A stretch of 64,000 nucleotides of DNA. It comes from JAGRAX01 sp041391365 (GTDB taxonomy: Bacteria > Bdellovibrionota_G > JALEGL01 > JAGRMV01). The first letter of the stretch is position 1; each line of letters starts with the position of its first letter. Both the position numbers and the translations under genes were made by a program. Of the stretch, positions 50,871-59,193 are shown piece after piece. The notes below the pieces were generated by a model. It worked only from the letters and a program-made list of their open reading frames with translations. It was not told the origin of the DNA and ran no database searches. The DNA lies in assembly GCA_041391365.1 (NCBI GenBank), contig JAWKOC010000003.1, positions 372,001 to 436,000 of the forward strand, given 5' to 3'.

Positions 50871-51392
50871 ATGAAAAAACATCCCCTTTCATTGGTGATT
50901 GCGTTTACGGCTTTGGGTTTTCTTCAAGCCTGTGCGTGGAACAAAAACCCAGCACCTCAAAAAACTCAACTTGAAATTCGCCAAGAACAAACTCGTGTGT
51001 ACAACACCACCAATGACAAACTGGTGATGAAGATGGCCCTGGATGTGCTGCAAGATCAGGGATTTATCGTGAAAGAAGCCAATACAGAATTGGGTTTTTT
51101 GACAGCTACCAAGGAGGTTGATTTAGACGCCAACAATTCCAATGCGTTTTGGGCCTCTTTGTCCTCCAACAACAATAACAACTTTACGTACAAAAAAAAC
51201 AAGATCATTGAATCCACCACCAATGTAACGGTGTTTGGGCAGACCACAAAAATTCGTGTGAACTTCCAAGAAAAAGTTCTCAACAACAAAGGAGAAGTGG
51301 TCAGAGTTCGGCCCATCGAAGATGCTGAGTTTTATCAGGAATTTTTCTCTAAAGTAGACAAGGGACTTTTCCTCGCATCTCAAAACCTTTAG
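50871..51392 (+). CDS. Lipoprotein of unknown function, partner of the BamE-like gene
   Basis: A 173-aa protein, signal peptide with lipobox LQAC (Cys21). After the linker, RVYNTTNDKLVMKMALDVLQ followed by DQGFIVKEANTELGFLTATK resembles small envelope lipoproteins with an alpha/beta domain in which a helix precedes a 'lGfitatk' strand. I cannot name the family firmly. A low-complexity SSNNNNNF stretch splits the middle. 20 bp after the BamE-like gene with AGGAG, so co-expressed. Confidence 0.75.
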   Translation: MKKHPLSLVIAFTALGFLQACAWNKNPAPQKTQLEIRQEQTRVYNTTNDKLVMKMALDVLQDQGFIVKEANTELGFLTATKEVDLDANNSNAFWASLSSNNNNNFTYKKNKIIESTTNVTVFGQTTKIRVNFQEKVLNNKGEVVRVRPIEDAEFYQEFFSKVDKGLFLASQNL

Positions 51393-51489
51393 TAAAAATT
51401 TCAGGAGGTTCTTTTGGGGTTAACGTTGGGGCCTTCGCTCTTCGTTTGTTGATCTTTTTGAAAAATTGATGACAGCCCCTGTTTTTTCC

Positions 51490-51518
51490 TTGTCTGCGTG
51501 GATGGCATATCGTATTTG
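51490..51518 (+). promoter_or_regulatory. Putative dnaE promoter abutting the start codon
   Basis: TTGTCT (51490-51495), 17 bp and TATTTG (51513-51518), six bases before ATG 51525, with no SD. Confidence 0.35.
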
Positions 51519-51524
51519 ACTCAG

Positions 51525-54500
51525 ATGTCATTTGTGCACTTGCATGTTCATAGTCATTATTCCCTGCTCAAGGGAATGCTGACCATTGACGAAATGATTG
51601 AAAGAGCCAAGTCAGAGGGCATGCCAGCCATTGCCTTGACCGATCTGGGCAACATGTATGCCACCTTAGAATTTTATCAAAAAGCCACCAAAGCAGGCAT
51701 CAAACCCATCTTTGGTTTGGATACCACCATCACCTTCGGGGATCGAAAAGAACGCAGTACGCAAGCTCCTAGCTATCAAATTGTTCTTTTGGCCAAGGAC
51801 CAAACGGGCTTGGAAAATTTGTTTCAATTGGTGACCATTGCCAATGTAGAAGGCTTTTACTACAAACCCCGAATTGATCGAGAAAGTCTGCGCAAGCATC
51901 GCCAAGGATTGATTGGATTGTCGGGCACACATTTTGGATTGATTTCCAAACCTCTTCTGGAAGGACGAGAAGACGCGGCCAAAGCGCAGCTGGATGAATT
52001 TCAGGAAATTTTTGGCCGAGAAAATTTTTATGTAGAGCTTGTCGATCATGGATTGGATGTTCACAAGACGCTTCGTCCAAAATTGATCGAATTTGCAAGA
52101 AAATATGACGCTCCATTGGTGGTGACCAACGACTGTCATTATTTAAATCGAGAAGATTCCAAAGCCCATGACGTTCTTCTATGCATAGGCAATGGGAAAT
52201 TTTTGCACGAGGACAATCGGCTCAAATTTCATTCGGAAGAATATTATTTAAAATCAGCGGAGGAGATGACCGAAAAATTTTATGATGTTGCCGATGGTTT
52301 GGAAAATACCCTCACCATTGCAAGCCAATGTGATGTGACTTTCGATTTGAAAAACTATCACATGCCTCAATATCAAGTTCCCGAGGGAAAAAGTTTGGAC
52401 CAAGTTTTGGCAGAACAATCTCGGGAAGGTTTGGAAGATCGATTGCGATACATTCTTACCGAGAATGTGGATGACACCAAAAAATCAGAAATTCGTGCCC
52501 AATATGTTCAGAGGCTGGAACAGGAGCTTTCCATCATTTGTTCCATGGGGTTTTCTGGATACTTTTTGATTGTTGCAGACTTCATCAACTATGCGAAAAA
52601 AAGAAACATTCCTGTGGGACCGGGTCGTGGTTCTGCTGCCGGGTCGTTGGTCGCTTTTGCAACCAACATTACAGACATTGACCCTATTCCATATGACCTT
52701 CTGTTCGAGCGCTTTTTGAATCCAGAACGAATTTCCATGCCAGATATCGACGTTGATTTTTGTCAGGACGGTCGAGACCAAGTGATCACATATGTTTCCG
52801 AAAAATACGACGGAGATCGGAGTTTGGAACAAACTCGTGTGGCGCAGATTTGTACGTTCGGAAAATTGCAGGCCCGAGCGGCCATTCGAGATGTTGGTCG
52901 TGTTCTTGGAATTCCTTATGGTGAGGTCGATAAAATAGCCAAATTGGTTCCAACCATCTTGAACATCAGTTTGGACGATGCATTTTCACAAGAACCAAAA
53001 TTCAATGAACTTCGAAAAGAAGACGAACAAATTGATGAAATGTTGACCATCGCACGTCGGATCGAAGGCTTGTGTCGACATGCCTCGGTTCACGCTGCAG
53101 GTGTTGTGATTTCGGATCAGGACCCTCTTGTGCATCATTTGCCGATGATGAAAGGGCAGGAAGATGAAATCGTAACCCAGTGGGACATGAAAGCGGTTGA
53201 AAAAGTCGGATTGGTCAAATTCGATTTTTTGGGATTGAAAACTCTGACCCTGCTGGCCAAAGCCTGTGAATTGATCAAAAAAAGTCAGGGCGTGGAAGTA
53301 GATATTTTGCATTTGAACATGCAAGATGAAAAAGTTTTTTCTCTGTTGGGTCGTGGAGAAACACAAGGTGTGTTCCAGCTAGAGTCTTCGGGGATGCGAG
53401 ATTTGGTGGTTCGGCTCAAACCCAACTGTTTTGAAGACATCGTGGCCTTGGTCGCACTGTATCGTCCTGGACCTTTGGGATCTGGAATGGTGGACGATTT
53501 TATCAGCCGCAAACATGGGAAGACCAAGATTGTTTATGATCTTCCTCAATTGGAAGACATTCTCAAAGAAACCTATGGGGTGATTTTGTATCAGGAGCAA
53601 GTGATGCAAATTGCGTCCACTCTTGCCAGCTACTCACTCGGAGAAGCAGATCTTCTTCGACGTGCCATGGGTAAAAAGATCAAAGAGGAGATGGATCAGC
53701 AGCAGCAGCGCTTTTTGGAAGGGGCAGAAAAAAACCAAATCCCCAAGGACAAATCCGAAAAGATTTTTGATTTGATGGCCAAGTTTGCCGGGTATGGATT
53801 CAACAAATCTCACTCTGCGGCCTATGCCATGATCTCCTATCAAACGGCTTATCTTAAGGCACACTATCCAGTGGAGTTCATGGCTGCATGTTTGTCGATC
53901 GATCGGAACAATACTGATCGAGTGGTTTCGCATTTGGCAGATTGTAGAAATCAAAACATCGAAGTTCTTCATCCAGACATCAATGAAAGTGATTTGGATT
54001 TTCGGGTTGAACAACAAAGAATTCGATTTGGTTTGGCTGCCATCAAAAATGTAGGTGAAAATGCGATCACCTCCATGGTCTCTGCTAGACAAGAGGGAGG
54101 AAAATTTTCCAGTTTGTCGGATCTGTGCATGAGGGTCGAGCTGCGACAAGTAAACAAAAAAGTATTGGAAGCCTTGGTCAAATCCGGGAGCATGGACAGT
54201 TTACACAACAATCGTGCTCAATTGTTTGGCTCGATCCCCAAGGCTTTGGAATTTGCCTCCCGAGACCAAAAAGATCGCGCGGTTGGACAAGATAGTTTGT
54301 TTGGAAGTTCTTCCGTGACTGAATTTGTGTATGAAGATGTGGAGGAATGGGATGATGCCGAAAAATTGGGTTTTGAAAAAGATTCTGTGGGGTTTTACAT
54401 TTCGGGACATCCACTGCTCAAATATGAAATGATTTTGGACAACTATACCAGTGCCAATACCTCCAATCTGATGGAAAAGAAAAACCAATCCACACAGCGA

Positions 54501-54989
54501 TTGGGAGGAACCATAGCTTCCATCAAAGAAATCACGACCAAAAAAGGCGATCGCATGGCCTTTGCAACTTTGGAAGATTTGTATGGAAGCGTTGAGCTGG
54601 TGATTTTCCCCAAAGTGTATCAGGAATTTTCTGAGCTATTCAAAAGTGATGAACCTTTGTTTGTGAAAGGAAAACTCGATCTTGCGGAGGATCAGGCCAA
54701 AATATTGGTGGATGCCGCTACAAGACTCAAACATGCGGCCAAACTTTTTCAAGGCAATGTCCATGTGTATTTCGATTTGACCCAGGCGGATGCTCAACGA
54801 TTGGATCAACTCAAAGTTGCGTTGAAAAAACATACGGGAGATTGTCCCATGCTTTTGCACTGCCAGGTTCCAGGAAAAACGGAGACGGTGATTTCACTTC
54901 CTTCCGAATACCGCGTGATTCCTACTTCCGAACTTTTTGATGAAGTGAGTGGAATTTTGGGAGACACCACGAAAATTCAACTCCGATGA
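51525..54989 (+). CDS. dnaE: DNA polymerase III subunit alpha
   Basis: A replicative polymerase of about 1154 aa. The N-terminal PHP domain begins FVHLHVHSHYSLLKG and retains most metal-binding residues (HxH, later VTNDCHYL). Polymerase aspartates are in SMPDIDVDFCQDGRDQV. GPGRGSAAGSLVAFA, the KKIKEEMDQQQ segment, a helix-hairpin-helix region, an OB fold (GGTIASIKEITTKKGDRMAF) and a short C-terminal domain follow. No internal exonuclease is present, so it is DnaE rather than PolC. ATG 51525 gives the usual N-terminus. A GTG at 51498 is less likely. Confidence 0.96.
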   Translation: MSFVHLHVHSHYSLLKGMLTIDEMIERAKSEGMPAIALTDLGNMYATLEFYQKATKAGIKPIFGLDTTITFGDRKERSTQAPSYQIVLLAKDQTGLENLFQLVTIANVEGFYYKPRIDRESLRKHRQGLIGLSGTHFGLISKPLLEGREDAAKAQLDEFQEIFGRENFYVELVDHGLDVHKTLRPKLIEFARKYDAPLVVTNDCHYLNREDSKAHDVLLCIGNGKFLHEDNRLKFHSEEYYLKSAEEMTEKFYDVADGLENTLTIASQCDVTFDLKNYHMPQYQVPEGKSLDQVLAEQSREGLEDRLRYILTENVDDTKKSEIRAQYVQRLEQELSIICSMGFSGYFLIVADFINYAKKRNIPVGPGRGSAAGSLVAFATNITDIDPIPYDLLFERFLNPERISMPDIDVDFCQDGRDQVITYVSEKYDGDRSLEQTRVAQICTFGKLQARAAIRDVGRVLGIPYGEVDKIAKLVPTILNISLDDAFSQEPKFNELRKEDEQIDEMLTIARRIEGLCRHASVHAAGVVISDQDPLVHHLPMMKGQEDEIVTQWDMKAVEKVGLVKFDFLGLKTLTLLAKACELIKKSQGVEVDILHLNMQDEKVFSLLGRGETQGVFQLESSGMRDLVVRLKPNCFEDIVALVALYRPGPLGSGMVDDFISRKHGKTKIVYDLPQLEDILKETYGVILYQEQVMQIASTLASYSLGEADLLRRAMGKKIKEEMDQQQQRFLEGAEKNQIPKDKSEKIFDLMAKFAGYGFNKSHSAAYAMISYQTAYLKAHYPVEFMAACLSIDRNNTDRVVSHLADCRNQNIEVLHPDINESDLDFRVEQQRIRFGLAAIKNVGENAITSMVSARQEGGKFSSLSDLCMRVELRQVNKKVLEALVKSGSMDSLHNNRAQLFGSIPKALEFASRDQKDRAVGQDSLFGSSSVTEFVYEDVEEWDDAEKLGFEKDSVGFYISGHPLLKYEMILDNYTSANTSNLMEKKNQSTQRLGGTIASIKEITTKKGDRMAFATLEDLYGSVELVIFPKVYQEFSELFKSDEPLFVKGKLDLAEDQAKILVDAATRLKHAAKLFQGNVHVYFDLTQADAQRLDQLKVALKKHTGDCPMLLHCQVPGKTETVISLPSEYRVIPTSELFDEVSGILGDTTKIQLR

Positions 54990-54995
54990 TCACGG

Positions 54996-55361
54996 TCATC
55001 GATCCAAAATCAATGGATAAATGAATCGATAGTGATGTTTTTCGTGCGTGACCAATGGTTTTTTACCAACCTCTTCGTCAATTTTTTTTCGAAGTCGAGA
55101 AATGCAAACATCCAAGTGATTGTCTTTTTTTCTCGATGATCGAACCTCGGGCCATAGATACAAGATGATGGGTGGGCGCTTGGCACAAGTTTCGGGTTGA
55201 ATCGAGAGAAAATACAAAAGTTTGTTTTCCATGGGACTCAACCGAATGATTTTTTCCCCGATCCGAAGCGTTTGATACACCGGATCCAAAAAAAATGGAC
55301 AAAGATGCGGTGTGAAAAAGTTTCCTTCACACCGCTGGGAGGCTCTTATTTTATGGGGCAA
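54996..55361 (-). CDS. Orphan OmpR/PhoB-type winged-helix DNA-binding protein
   Basis: About 121 aa, carrying only the Trans_reg_C domain: FLDPVYQTLRIGEKIIRLSPMENKLL, then KDNHLDVCISRLRKKIDEEV and a HYRFIYPL wing. No receiver domain and no room for one upstream. The start is probably TTG 55361, overlapping the stop of the preceding gene by 16 bp, so translation is coupled to that exported protein. Such stand-alone domains act as phosphorylation-independent regulators. The gene ends 6 bp from the convergent dnaE stop. Confidence 0.75.
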   Translation of the reverse strand: MPHKIRASQRCEGNFFTPHLCPFFLDPVYQTLRIGEKIIRLSPMENKLLYFLSIQPETCAKRPPIILYLWPEVRSSRKKDNHLDVCISRLRKKIDEEVGKKPLVTHEKHHYRFIYPLILDR

Positions 55362-55894
55362 AATGTTTTTTCTCCCAAAAATGAATCAAATTCAAGTGCA
55401 CCAAAATAGGCACCATCTCCATGTGCCTTGCCAAAATTTTCTTGGTAGATAATTTTGTATTCAAAGCATTTGGTTTTTTCGTCAAAGGTTATGGCATGGA
55501 TGTGGTTTTTTCTATTTCCCAGTTCAATGTCATACCTATAGTAGACAATTTGATTCTCTTCTTCTTCATAGTGCTTGAAACCAAAAATCAATTTTTGATT
55601 GAGAGAAACCTTTTTGGTTTGCGCAACCTTCTCTTCGTCATACCCTGATCGAACAAAGACACGTACCCCCTCAATGTTGATGGTCCCTGTAAGAAACAAC
55701 TGACTGTGGTTGGCTTTCATGGTCATGACCAGATTGTCTTCGTATTTGATGACAATGTCTTCGCGAGGAGGCGTAGGAATATAGACATCCACTCCACCGT
55801 AGTCGAGGCAATGATAATTCAGATACTGAGCATGGGTATTCCCTGAAATGAGAAAGGCTCCACAGAGAGCCATATATGTAGCAATTTTTTTCAT
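55346..55894 (-). CDS. Exported protein of unknown function
   Basis: A 182-aa protein from ATG 55894 (AAGGA upstream). The signal peptide ends near GNTHAQ. The mature part is beta-rich with alternating strands (VDVYIPTPPREDIVIKYE, LFLTGTINIEGVRVFVRSG, YYRYDIELGN) and two terminal cysteines (YHCLDY and FCPIK). No family is recognised. It may be periplasmic. It is translationally coupled to the orphan winged-helix gene, an unusual partner that may regulate it. Confidence 0.75.
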   Translation of the reverse strand: MKKIATYMALCGAFLISGNTHAQYLNYHCLDYGGVDVYIPTPPREDIVIKYEDNLVMTMKANHSQLFLTGTINIEGVRVFVRSGYDEEKVAQTKKVSLNQKLIFGFKHYEEEENQIVYYRYDIELGNRKNHIHAITFDEKTKCFEYKIIYQENFGKAHGDGAYFGALEFDSFLGEKTFCPIK

Positions 55895-55977
55895 GGTTTT
55901 TTCCTTTTGGTTTTTGCACGACAAACCAATACATTCGTCGCGAGTTATGTTTTTGTGTGATTTTTGTGATGCGATTC

Positions 55978-56002
55978 AAATCCCCATCACAGGGATTTTT
56001 TT
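55978..56002 (+). terminator. Plus-strand terminator-like hairpin without an obvious plus-strand gene
   Basis: AAATCCC (55978-55984), 7-nt loop, GGGATTT (55992-55998) and further T to 56002. All flanking genes run leftward, so a small plus-strand RNA could end here. The rest of the gap to pfkA holds small hairpins (TGGGGC-TTA-GCCCCA at 56012-56026). Confidence 0.4.
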
Positions 56003-56169
56003 AGACAAGATTGGGGCTTAGCCCCACCAAAAGGTGAGCCAAGAAACATGGCAAGGATGTTGAGATCGGGCTCTCATCACATGGGTATATAGCAAAACCT
56101 TTTGGGCCAATTCAACTTAAATGTTGGTAAGGTTTGCAAGCGCCGGTTCAGTGCTTGCGAATGAGGACC

Positions 56170-57222
56170 TTATCCTGTGAGTTGCTGAGAGAATTCGTAA
56201 AACTCTTTGGAGAGAGTTTTGAGGCGGCCGACGCCCTCTTGTAGGCTTACGCGCTGGATCTTTCCTTGTTTGAGTGCGGCCATTTTCCCAAAATCTTTTT
56301 CAAGAATGCATTGGAAGGCTTCGATTCCGAGTCCTGTAGACAAAACACGGTCCATTGCAGTGGGGGTTCCACCGCGCTGAGTATGCCCAAGAACTGTGCA
56401 ACGCACATCTCGACCTGTTTTTTCTTTGAGAAGATCTTTGAGAAGATCTCCGATCCCTCCCAGGGCCACATGTCCAAACGAGTCCACGGGAGTTTGGGAG
56501 GCAGATGTGATCTCCTTACCATCTGACGTGAGAATCTTGGCTCCTTCTGCAATGGCGATCAAGGCATAGGATTTTCCACGGTGAGATGTTTTTTCCAAGG
56601 TTGCACAAATTTCATCGATGGTTTTGGGAAATTCAGGAACCAAAATAACATCAGCACCTCCTGCAATTCCACTGTATGCGGTAAGCCAACCTGCATGTCG
56701 ACCCATGATTTCAACAATCATCACTCGATCGTGAGACTTGGCTGTGGATCGAAGTCGATCCAATGCATCGGATGCAATCTGGACCGCTGTGGGGAATCCC
56801 AAGGTCATGTCGGTTGCATCCAGGTCATTGTCGATGGTTTTGGGAATGCCTACAATGTTGAGTCCTTCTTTGGACAGCTTGTTGGCTACGCCCATGGTGT
56901 CTTCACCTCCGATGGCCACCAGAGCATGCATGCCTTGTTTTTGAAGGTTATCTTTGATGTTTTGAATTTGAGAGGGATCCCCTTTGTAGGGATTGGTTCG
57001 GGAGCTTCCCAAAATGGTTCCCCCTTCGAGCAAAATATCGTCAATGTTGTGGGGATCCAAGGCCAGAGTTTCGTTGATGATGGGACCAAGCCACCCTTTC
57101 CGAAATCCGATCACTTGTATGTGATGATGGCTGGCCATTCGAACCACCGCCCGAATGGCCGGGTTGAGCCCCGGACAATCTCCGCCACCTGTCAAAATCC
57201 CAATTTTTTGTGTACTCATCAT
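56170..57222 (-). CDS. pfkA: 6-phosphofructokinase, probably pyrophosphate-dependent type
   Basis: A 350-aa glycolytic enzyme. GILTGGGDCPGLN at the N-terminus. The phosphoryl-donor motif is GGEDT (105-109), not GGDGS, and the next motif is PKTIDND (127-133), not PGTIDND. In this superfamily Asp and Lys at these positions mark PPi use, as in Amycolatopsis-type enzymes. IMGRHAGWLT and LGHTQRGGTP contact fructose 6-phosphate. It starts within the cutA stop (ATGA overlap). A stem GCAAGC/GCTTGC (56136-56158) follows the gene. Confidence 0.9.
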   Translation of the reverse strand: MMSTQKIGILTGGGDCPGLNPAIRAVVRMASHHHIQVIGFRKGWLGPIINETLALDPHNIDDILLEGGTILGSSRTNPYKGDPSQIQNIKDNLQKQGMHALVAIGGEDTMGVANKLSKEGLNIVGIPKTIDNDLDATDMTLGFPTAVQIASDALDRLRSTAKSHDRVMIVEIMGRHAGWLTAYSGIAGGADVILVPEFPKTIDEICATLEKTSHRGKSYALIAIAEGAKILTSDGKEITSASQTPVDSFGHVALGGIGDLLKDLLKEKTGRDVRCTVLGHTQRGGTPTAMDRVLSTGLGIEAFQCILEKDFGKMAALKQGKIQRVSLQEGVGRLKTLSKEFYEFSQQLTG

Positions 57223-57557
57223 GACCTCGTTGCCTTACTGGTTTGGTTCAGCCACTCCAAATAGTGGGGTGTGGCTTTCGATAATTCGATCGAAAGAATT
57301 TCAGGAACATCATATTCATGATGTTCCAAGATGCAAGCTTCAAGAGCATCCAATTGGTCCACATGGGTTTTGCACAAAAGCAAACATTCTTGGGACTGGG
57401 TGATTTCTCCATTCCAAGAATACACTGACTGAATCCGAGGGAGGATGTTTACACAAGAACAAAGCTTTTGCTCAACGAGCCGAATGGAGAGTGATTGAGC
57501 TGAGCTAAGCCCAGAACAGGTGGTCAGCACAAGATGAAATGTTTGTGCTGATCTCAA
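57219..57557 (-). CDS. cutA: CutA1 divalent-cation tolerance family protein
   Basis: A protein of about 112 aa, a trimeric ferredoxin-like fold. Family motifs: CVNILPRIQSVYSWNGEI, LLLCKTHVDQLDALEACI and YDVPEILSIELS...YLEWL. The commonly conserved HPY before VPEI is HEY here. The probable start is TTG 57557, four bases after the csp stop. A GTG about 20 bp further in is an alternative. It sits between csp and pfkA with a 4-bp overlap into pfkA, so a csp-cutA-pfkA transcript is likely. Confidence 0.88.
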   Translation of the reverse strand: MRSAQTFHLVLTTCSGLSSAQSLSIRLVEQKLCSCVNILPRIQSVYSWNGEITQSQECLLLCKTHVDQLDALEACILEHHEYDVPEILSIELSKATPHYLEWLNQTSKATRS

Positions 57558-57561
57558 GCCA

Positions 57562-57777
57562 TCAGTTGGAGGTTGGAGTGGCTTTCAACACTTTTTGAGC
57601 GTGAAGGCCCTTGGGGCCTTCTGTACACTCAAATTCTACTTCTTGGCCTTCGCGGAGGGTTTTGTATCCTTCGCCTTCAATGGCTGAAAAATGGACGAAT
57701 ACATCTTTTCCTTCCTGATCCAAGATGAATCCGAATCCTTTTGAATCGTTAAACCATTTGACTATTCCGCTCGCCAT
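57562..57777 (-). CDS. Cold-shock domain protein (CspA family)
   Basis: A 71-aa OB-fold RNA/DNA-binding protein. RNP1 is KGFGFI and RNP2 is DVFVHFSAI. The end GPKGLHAQKVLKA is typical. ATG 57777 behind AGAAGGAG is correct. A longer reading to 57828 would translate the leader. The roughly 90-nt upstream region contains the palindrome GTTTTCGAAAAC (57811-57822). Confidence 0.95.
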   Translation of the reverse strand: MASGIVKWFNDSKGFGFILDQEGKDVFVHFSAIEGEGYKTLREGQEVEFECTEGPKGLHAQKVLKATPTSN

Positions 57778-57869
57778 TTTTTCTCCTTCTGAGTTCCTCG
57801 CAAGGTGATCGTTTTCGAAAACATACAAAACAATTTCGAGTTATGAAAACGTTGCTTGGTATCAGTATG

Positions 57870-57896
57870 AAGTGATTTTATTCGTTAAAATCACTT
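57870..57896. repeat. 11-bp inverted repeat at the pyrK/csp junction
   Basis: Arms 57870-57880 and 57886-57896 (AAGTGATTTTA / TAAAATCACTT) with loop TTCGT. The pyrK stop codon lies in one arm. It may end the pyrK transcript or isolate the csp promoter. It lacks a long T-run. Confidence 0.6.
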
Positions 57897-58691
57897 AGCG
57901 TCAAGTTTTTGGTCAAAACTTTTTCCAAAAATGGGACCATCTTTGCACACCAAATCATAACGTGCATTTTTGTTGTCATGATCGATCTCGCAAACGCAGC
58001 TCAAACACACTCCTATTCCACAGGCCATGCGAGCTTCCAAGGAACTGAAGATAGAAATACGATGCTTTTTGCAGATGTCATACACAGCATTCATCATTTT
58101 TGTTGGCCCGCAAGTATAGACCAAATCTGGTTTCTGGTTCTGTAGATTCTGCTTAAACAAGGATACGACATTCCCACGAAATCCGACGGAGCCATTGTCG
58201 GTGGAGTAACAGAGGTTCGCTTTCCAGGGATCAAAATGTTGAAGAATGTGTGTTTGGGCTTGATCTTGGAAACCCAAAAAAATCTGTGTGTGTTGCACAA
58301 GTTGAGAATATGTTTCTAGCCAAAACAAAAAGGGAGCGATCCCAATGCCTCCAGCGACAATCCAAATCCGGCGTTCAGCGCTGGGCGAGGGAAATTCATT
58401 GCCCAAGGGTCCCAAAATAGAAAGTTTGTCCCCTGCATGTTGCTTAGACAGTGAACATGTGCCCTCCCCTACCAGGGTGTAGAGAATGTCAATGTGAGTG
58501 GCATCGTGCATCCGGTAGATGGCCATGGGTCTTCGCAAGATGAGATCCGGTTGACCCGAGCTCACGAGCAAAAAATTCCCGGGTTTTGCGTGGGGCCATG
58601 GGGTCTCCAACTCCACATGGAGCACATGATATCTTCCATAAAGGGTTTGTCCCTGGACGATCCCGAGGGTTTCTTTTGGGGAGGTACTCAT
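57891..58691 (-). CDS. pyrK: Dihydroorotate dehydrogenase electron-transfer subunit (PyrK-like)
   Basis: A 266-aa ferredoxin-reductase-type protein. FAD-binding LRRPMAIY, NAD-binding VAGGIGIAPFLF and TCGPTKMM, and a C-terminal [2Fe-2S] site CGIGVCLSCVCEI with the fourth Cys in LVCKDGPIF. In class 1B DHODH it passes electrons from PyrD to NAD+. pyrD is not in the window. It is last in the leftward run from prkA, 57 bp after rimI. Confidence 0.9.
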   Translation of the reverse strand: MSTSPKETLGIVQGQTLYGRYHVLHVELETPWPHAKPGNFLLVSSGQPDLILRRPMAIYRMHDATHIDILYTLVGEGTCSLSKQHAGDKLSILGPLGNEFPSPSAERRIWIVAGGIGIAPFLFWLETYSQLVQHTQIFLGFQDQAQTHILQHFDPWKANLCYSTDNGSVGFRGNVVSLFKQNLQNQKPDLVYTCGPTKMMNAVYDICKKHRISIFSSLEARMACGIGVCLSCVCEIDHDNKNARYDLVCKDGPIFGKSFDQKLDAK

Positions 58692-58748
58692 GAAAACATT
58701 GATCTTCTATCACGATTGGGAATTTTTTTCCGCATTTTCCACGAGCCT

Positions 58749-59189
58749 TTAGGGCAACTTGCATCTCATCACCCAGGCATCTTCCCCATTGTCCTGATAA
58801 TAGTGGATTCGTCGACCTACTTTTTTATACCCAAATTTTCGATAGAGTTTCTGAGCGTTTTGGTTGCCCACGCGCACTTCCAAAAAGCTTTCGATGACGT
58901 TGTTTTTTTTTCCTTCGTTGTGGGCATATTCAAGAAGCAAGCTTCCAAATCCTTTGCTATGGTGATTGGGATCCACGGCGATGTTCAAGATTTGCATTTC
59001 CTGAGCCGCCATTTGATAGAAGACATAACCCATCAGCACTTTGTCTTCGGTCACGCCAACATGAAAAAAATGATGGTAACGGATCAAGTCGTCGAAGGAC
59101 TCCAAGGGCCAGGGATCCTGATATGCATGGGATTCAATCCATCGAACCCGAGGGAGATCTTTGGAGGTAAGACTGCGCAGTTCAATCAT
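58749..59189 (-). CDS. rimI: Ribosomal protein S18 alanine N-acetyltransferase-like GNAT (RimI)
   Basis: A 146-aa GNAT protein. MIELRSLTSKDLPRVRWIE opens the fold. The acetyl-CoA loop is NIAVDPNHHSKGFGSLLL, followed by FLEVRVGNQNAQKLYRKFGYKKVGRRIHYY, the RimI-like C-terminal signature. The tsaB/tsaD neighbours common for rimI are not present. 4 bp after the SurA-like gene, so the same operon. Confidence 0.85.
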   Translation of the reverse strand: MIELRSLTSKDLPRVRWIESHAYQDPWPLESFDDLIRYHHFFHVGVTEDKVLMGYVFYQMAAQEMQILNIAVDPNHHSKGFGSLLLEYAHNEGKKNNVIESFLEVRVGNQNAQKLYRKFGYKKVGRRIHYYQDNGEDAWVMRCKLP

Positions 59190-59193
59190 GAGC

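Noticed and set aside
56581..57264. A 227-codon plus-strand frame opposite pfkA
   Set aside because: Shadow of the phosphofructokinase reading frame.
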